Origin: an uncultured bacterium | GTDB lineage: Bacteria > Edwardsbacteria > AC1 > EtOH8 | Direction of reading: 5' to 3' | Assembly: GCA_937863685.1 (NCBI GenBank) | Contig: CALMGM010000008.1 | Location: 1-64,000, forward strand | Length of the DNA: 64,000 nucleotides | Shown: piece after piece, positions 60,480 to 64,000 of the stretch | Numbering within the stretch: the first letter of the stretch is position 1 | Layout of the letters: every line of letters starts with the position of its first letter | Made by a program: the position numbers and the translations under genes | The notes under the pieces: model-generated | The model's database searches: none | What the model saw: only the letters and a program-made list of their open reading frames with translations | What the model was told of the DNA's origin: nothing

Positions 60480-60480
60480 T
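60362..60480 (-). pseudogene. Possible C-terminal gene remnant after pruA
   Basis: An open frame of about 39 codons without start reads LNQAGYLNIQGTFKQLIIRG then NFDRSAFAVAMALKEAIK and a stop. Its amino-acid make-up looks protein-like, but I do not recognise it. It may be a decayed gene end or a repeat that happens to be open. Confidence 0.25.
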
Positions 60481-62108
60481 CACTTTTCCATGTAGGGGTA
60501 GGGAAAATCCGCCGGGGGCAGGTAATTTTCTTTTATGGTCCGGGGCGAGATCCAGCGCAGCAGATTATAGACCCCGCCGGCCTTGTCGTTGGTGCCGGAG
60601 GCCCGGGCGCCGCCGAACGGCTGCAGGCCCACCATGGCCCCGGAGCACTTGTCGTTGTAATAGAAGTTCCCGGCCGTATAACGCAGGGACTGGCAGGCCG
60701 TGACGATGGCCGAGCGCTCCCGGGCGAAGATGGCCCCGGTCAGGGCGTAGGGCGAGGTGCTGTCGCAGATCTTGAGGGTCTCCTCGAACTTGTCATCTTC
60801 GTAGACATAGACGGTCAACACCGGCCCGAAGATCTCCTCCTCCATGGTCAAAAAATGGGGATCTGAAGTTTCTATCACGGTGGGCTGGATAAAATATCCC
60901 TTGCTCTTGTCCCCCTCACCTCCTGCGATTATCCTGGCCTGGTCGCTGGATTTGGCCTTGGCGATGTAACTCATGATGTTATCGAACGAATATCCGTCTA
61001 TCACCGCGTTGACGAAGCAGTCGAAGTCCCTGACATCGCCGGTTTTGATGCGGGAAAGCATCTCCAGCATCTTCTCCTTTACCTGAGGCCACAATGATCT
61101 TGGGATGTAACCCCGTGAACAAGCCGAACACTTCTGTCCCTGATATTCATAGGCTCCCCGAACGAAAGCCGTGGCCACCTGGGTCGGGTCGGAAGAATTG
61201 TGGACGAAGATGAAGTCCTTGCCGCCGGTCTCACCCACTAATTTGGGATATGACCTGTAGGTTCCCAGGTTATCCGAAACGCTTTTCCACAGGCTGTTAA
61301 AGGTGTTGTTGGAACCCGTGAAGTGTATCCCGGCCAGTTCCTTGGATCTCAGGGCCACTTCGCTGATCACCGCGCCAGAGCCCGGCAGGAAGTTGATCAC
61401 CCCGTCGGGCAGGCCGGCCTCCTTGAAGACCTGCATCAGGTAATAATTCGAGAGTAATGAGGCGGTGGCCGGCTTCCAGATGGTGGTGTTGCCCATCAGC
61501 ACCGGGGCCAGGTTGAGGTTGGAGCCGATAGCTGTGAAATTGAACGGGGTGATGGTGTAGACGAATCCCTCCAGAGGCCGGTACTCTATCCGGTTCATCT
61601 GTTCCGGGGTGGACAGCGGCTGTTCCCCGTATATCTTGGAAATGAAATAAGCATTGAACCTGATGAAATCTATGGTCTCACCCACCGAGTCTATCTCCGC
61701 CTGGAAGACGTTCTTGCCCTGTCCCAGCATAGTGGAGGCGTTGATCAGATTTCTGTATTTTTCTGATATCAGCTTGGCGGCTTTCAAGGTGATGGCGGTG
61801 CGCTCCACCCAGGACATGGTCATCCATTGTTCCTTGGCATCACAGGCGAACTTGATGGCCAGCTTTACTTCTTCCGGTCCGACTTGGTGGTACTTTGCCA
61901 GAACATGCCCGTGGTCGCAGGGCATCACCACGTTATTTGTCTTTCCGGTCCGGACCTCCTGACCGTTGATTATGGCCGGAATATCAACTATTTTTGAGGA
62001 CTGCCGTTCCAGTTCTTTTTCCAGGGCGGTTCTTTCGGGCGAGCCTTTCAGGTAACCGTAGATCGGTTCATTGTTGGGAATTGAAGTATTAAATACCGCG
62101 TTGTTCAT
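60480..62108 (-). CDS. pruA: L-glutamate gamma-semialdehyde (1-pyrroline-5-carboxylate) dehydrogenase
   Basis: A 542-residue aldehyde dehydrogenase of the single-domain P5CDH type (same length as the mitochondrial enzyme). It oxidises glutamate semialdehyde from proline or ornithine breakdown to glutamate with NAD+. Seen: ITPFNFTAIGSNLNLAP (cofactor), FTGSNNTFNSLW, the general-base Glu in LVGETGGKDFI and the catalytic Cys in YQGQKCSACSR. The ATG at 62108 follows AAGGGG. No proline dehydrogenase is adjacent. A structured leader ending in a terminator lies directly upstream, so expression is probably controlled by attenuation. Confidence 0.94.
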   Translation of the reverse strand: MNNAVFNTSIPNNEPIYGYLKGSPERTALEKELERQSSKIVDIPAIINGQEVRTGKTNNVVMPCDHGHVLAKYHQVGPEEVKLAIKFACDAKEQWMTMSWVERTAITLKAAKLISEKYRNLINASTMLGQGKNVFQAEIDSVGETIDFIRFNAYFISKIYGEQPLSTPEQMNRIEYRPLEGFVYTITPFNFTAIGSNLNLAPVLMGNTTIWKPATASLLSNYYLMQVFKEAGLPDGVINFLPGSGAVISEVALRSKELAGIHFTGSNNTFNSLWKSVSDNLGTYRSYPKLVGETGGKDFIFVHNSSDPTQVATAFVRGAYEYQGQKCSACSRGYIPRSLWPQVKEKMLEMLSRIKTGDVRDFDCFVNAVIDGYSFDNIMSYIAKAKSSDQARIIAGGEGDKSKGYFIQPTVIETSDPHFLTMEEEIFGPVLTVYVYEDDKFEETLKICDSTSPYALTGAIFARERSAIVTACQSLRYTAGNFYYNDKCSGAMVGLQPFGGARASGTNDKAGGVYNLLRWISPRTIKENYLPPADFPYPYMEK

Positions 62109-62140
62109 TGTTCCCCTTGCTATTGTTGTGATTTGATAAT

Positions 62141-62176
62141 AAAAAAACCCATCCTTTAATAACTTGGAAGGATGGG
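62141..62176 (-). terminator. Intrinsic terminator in the pruA leader
   Basis: On the minus strand CCCATCCTT pairs with AAGGATGGG around an 11-nt loop and is followed by TTTTTTT. The pruA start codon is only 32 nt further on, so any pruA messenger from the upstream promoter must read through it. Confidence 0.9.
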
Positions 62177-62360
62177 CGCAAGGGAACCACAATACAGCCC
62201 GTTACAATTTACGGGGCGCTTGCATTCCTGACCACCTCTCCTTTCCAAACACGGGAGGCAAGGCCGTTTCCAGCCCCACCCTTGTCCGCCCTTTTCGGGC
62301 GGAACCGTCCCGTCATTCATGGCCTTTAAGCTTTAGAAAAACGGGATCGGAGATTCAATT
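62141..62360 (-). ncRNA. Structured leader RNA upstream of pruA (candidate attenuator/riboswitch)
   Basis: Between a near-consensus promoter and an intrinsic terminator lie about 220 transcribed bases. On the minus strand ACGGGA (62313-62308) can pair with TCCCGT (62256-62251), enclosing two adjacent hairpins: TCCGCCC/GGGCGGA (62303-62285) and CAAGG/CCTTG (62284-62259). Downstream, GCAAG (62223-62219) pairs with CTTGC (62182-62178) around CCCGT/ACGGG (62215-62198). A further TCCCGT (62347-62341) could compete for ACGGGA. No known riboswitch, T-box, SRP or 6S consensus was matched by eye. Position 32 nt before pruA favours cis control; a free small RNA is the alternative. Confidence 0.65.
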
Positions 62361-62366
62361 TACGCT

Positions 62367-62395
62367 ATTATAACAAAAATCAGATTCTCTGTCAA
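62367..62395 (-). promoter_or_regulatory. Consensus sigma70 promoter for the pruA leader
   Basis: On the minus strand TTGACA (62395-62390) and TATAAT (62372-62367) are both perfect and 17 nt apart, the best promoter in the window. It begins 4 nt after the SDR stop codon. Predicted start near 62360. Confidence 0.85.
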
Positions 62396-62398
62396 ATT

Positions 62399-63172
62399 TT
62401 ACTGTTTCCGGTTCACCATGGCCGCGGCGGCCTGGTCGGTGGCAGTGATCACCATATCCTCGATATTGACGTGGGGCGGGCGGGAGCAGGACCATACGAC
62501 GGCTTCCGCAATATCCCCGGCCTGAAGCGGCCTGGTCCCCTGATACACTTTCTTGGCCTTTTCGGCATCACCCCGGAAACGCACCAGGGAGAACTCCGTC
62601 TCCGCCATGCCGGGATCGATGCTGGTGACCCGGATATCGCTGCCGAAGACATCCATCCTCATGGCCTTGTTCAGGGCCCTGACCGCATATTTGGTGGCGT
62701 TGTAGACGTTCCCTCCGGGATAGATCTCGTGCCCGGCGATGGATCCGATGTTGACGATGTGCCCGGCATTCCGCTGGATCATGCCCGGGAGCACCGCCCG
62801 GGTGACGTAAAGCAGGCCCTTGATGTTGGTATCTATCATCTCCTCCCAGTTCTGGATGATCCCTTCCTGGATCTTCTCCAGCCCTCGGGACAGACCGGCA
62901 TTGTTCAGCAGGATGTCGATTTCTGCCCATTCCGCCGGCAGGCCTTCTATGGCTTTCTGGACCGCCTTCTGATCCCTGACATCCAGCGATATGGTGAGAA
63001 CTTCGGACTTGTATTCCTTAGACAGTTTGGCGGACAAAACATCCAAACGTTCCTTGCGCCTGGCCGCCAGAACCAGTTTTGCCCCCAGTTTTGCGAACTC
63101 CACCGCGCTGGCCTGTCCGATACCGCTGGAAGCGCCGGTGATCAGTACGATCTTATTCTTCAAGTTTTGCAT
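62399..63172 (-). CDS. Short-chain dehydrogenase/reductase (YdfG-like)
   Basis: A 257-residue classical SDR. Seen: the cofactor motif TGASSGIG near residue 13, LAARRKERL (the Arg pair suggests NADP preference), NNAGLSRG, the catalytic Ser in VNIGSIAG and YNATK (Tyr-X3-Lys), then DPGMAETEF. Best resemblance is to the YdfG group of NADP-dependent 3-hydroxy acid dehydrogenases, but the substrate cannot be told. It follows the nucleoside phosphorylase gene by about 13 nt. Confidence 0.88.
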   Translation of the reverse strand: MQNLKNKIVLITGASSGIGQASAVEFAKLGAKLVLAARRKERLDVLSAKLSKEYKSEVLTISLDVRDQKAVQKAIEGLPAEWAEIDILLNNAGLSRGLEKIQEGIIQNWEEMIDTNIKGLLYVTRAVLPGMIQRNAGHIVNIGSIAGHEIYPGGNVYNATKYAVRALNKAMRMDVFGSDIRVTSIDPGMAETEFSLVRFRGDAEKAKKVYQGTRPLQAGDIAEAVVWSCSRPPHVNIEDMVITATDQAAAAMVNRKQ

Positions 63173-63185
63173 TAACCCGCCTTGA

Positions 63186-64000
63186 TTATATTATTTCCTT
63201 TATACGTTTTACTGCTTCCGGTTTTTTCTCGGATATATTAATGCAGTTCACCAGCCGCCGGGCAGTTTCCCGCCCCTTTTGTTCATCGTTGCAGTACACT
63301 TTGACCATGGTCTCCCCGGCTTGGACCTGGTCTCCGATCCTGTGTTCGAAGATGAACCCAACAGCCGGGTCGATAATATCCTCCATCTTAAGCCGGCCGC
63401 AGCCCAAGAACACTCCAGCCAAGCCCACCTCCCGGTTGTCCATGGAAAAGATATATCCTGCTTTCTCAGCTTTGGCTTCTATGACATGCTTGGCCTGGGG
63501 CAGCACTTTCTTGTAATCATCGGCCGCCTTGACATCCCCACCGTGGGCCGCCAACATCTCTTTGAATTTCTCCAGTCCCTGGCCGGTGGAGACTATCTGC
63601 TGAAGGATCCTTTCCCCCGACTCCGTATCATTGGCCCGCTCGCCCATCACCAGCATCTCCGCTCCCAGGGCATAGGTCACTTCCATCAGGTCCTGTGGAC
63701 CGTTGCCCTTAAGACACTCCACGCATTCCTCTATCTCCAGCGCATTGCCCACCGCCCGGCCCAGAGGCTGATTCATGTCGGTGATCAGGGCCTTCATCTT
63801 TTTTCCCATGCCCCGGCCGATGGCGATCATGGTCTTGGTGAGGGCCACGGCGTCCTGGTGCTTCTGCATAAAGGCCCCGCTGCCGGTCTTGACGTCCAAT
63901 ACCAGCCCGTCGGCCCCTTCGGCCAGCTTCTTGGACATGATGGATGCTGCGATCAGCGGGATGCAGTCCACCGTGGCAGTAACGTCGCGCAGAGCGTACA
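63186..64000 (-). CDS. Thymidine/pyrimidine-nucleoside phosphorylase, cut by the right edge
   Basis: About 271 C-terminal residues of a family that is normally about 430 long; the frame is open to the window edge (YALRDVTATVDCIPLIAASIMSKK), so the GTG at 63971 is an internal valine. It splits pyrimidine nucleosides with phosphate. Seen: SIMSKKLAEGADGLVLDVKTGSGAFM, the phosphate and nucleobase-binding region, MNQPLGRAVGNALEI and the C-terminal PYNP_C domain (GYIFSMDNREVGLAGVFLGCGR, VGFIFEHRIGDQVQAGE). Whether it is DeoA or Pdp cannot be decided from this part. Confidence 0.92.
   Translation of the reverse strand, partial: YALRDVTATVDCIPLIAASIMSKKLAEGADGLVLDVKTGSGAFMQKHQDAVALTKTMIAIGRGMGKKMKALITDMNQPLGRAVGNALEIEECVECLKGNGPQDLMEVTYALGAEMLVMGERANDTESGERILQQIVSTGQGLEKFKEMLAAHGGDVKAADDYKKVLPQAKHVIEAKAEKAGYIFSMDNREVGLAGVFLGCGRLKMEDIIDPAVGFIFEHRIGDQVQAGETMVKVYCNDEQKGRETARRLVNCINISEKKPEAVKRIKEII

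Noticed and set aside
62141-62360. SRP RNA, 6S RNA, T-box, cobalamin or glycine riboswitch in the pruA leader
   Set aside because: GGTCAGG occurs but the SRP GGAAGNAGC loop does not; no T-box AGGGTGGNACCGCG, cobalamin box or long closing helix for 6S is present.

Overview
The window carries about 48 protein genes, every one on the minus strand, so transcription runs from high to low coordinates throughout. Genes are tightly packed, with many 1-4 nt stop/start overlaps. Seven exported proteins end in a glycine/tyrosine-rich C-terminal sorting-type domain (…GVYFxxL…K/R), as in FCB-group and related candidate phyla. With a 2-oxoacid:ferredoxin oxidoreductase, HypAB, an AmrS-type radical SAM enzyme, short ThiC and a tungstate importer, this suggests an anaerobic, Gram-negative, uncultured bacterium (Edwardsbacteria/WOR-3-like is my inference; no rRNA is present). 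Seven good TTGAC(A)-N17/18-TATAAT-like promoters are visible, unlike the promoter type of Bacteroidetes.

Layout from high to low coordinate. 64000-60480: pyrimidine-nucleoside phosphorylase (cut by the edge), an SDR oxidoreductase, then a strong promoter, a roughly 220-nt structured leader with an intrinsic terminator, and pruA. 60235-52557: a molybdenum/tungsten island with two TupA-like binding proteins, a porin-like barrel, permease and ATPase, then moeA and mobB. It is interrupted by a REP-associated transposase gene and by a foreign-looking lipoprotein gene fused to a duplicated mobB 5' end. 52520-50407: FecR-like lipoprotein, rho, rpmE. 50398-40209: four secreted metallopeptidases, two of family M14 and two of family M28. 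40071-35830: thiC and a DinG-type exonuclease-helicase. 35619-31390: a 1409-residue secreted protein with 16 YVTN-type repeats. 31069-25305: cPGS-like GTPase, arcC, korDABC, ndk. 25102-21679: ackA, yceD, amrS, DUF4321. 21558-19681: a secreted protein whose N-terminal region is partly encoded by intergenic-type repeats. 19489-4623: a long housekeeping run, tilS-hpt-ftsH-folE-folP-cdaA-DUF2723-hypA-hypB-baiN-small exported protein-amidase-rarA. 4444-1: two paralogous secreted propeller proteins with a pilin-like gene between them.

Several short palindromic repeat families lie between genes and sometimes inside them: TAGGG…CCCTA REPs, CCCCTCC…GGAGGGG palindromes, ATTCCC-N8-GGGAAT elements, and TTAACC(A/G)CA(A/G)AG-type elements placed just after stop codons. 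No rRNA, tRNA or CRISPR array was recognised. The least explained items are the pruA leader RNA, the mobB-lipoprotein chimera, and the repeat elements that have become coding sequence.
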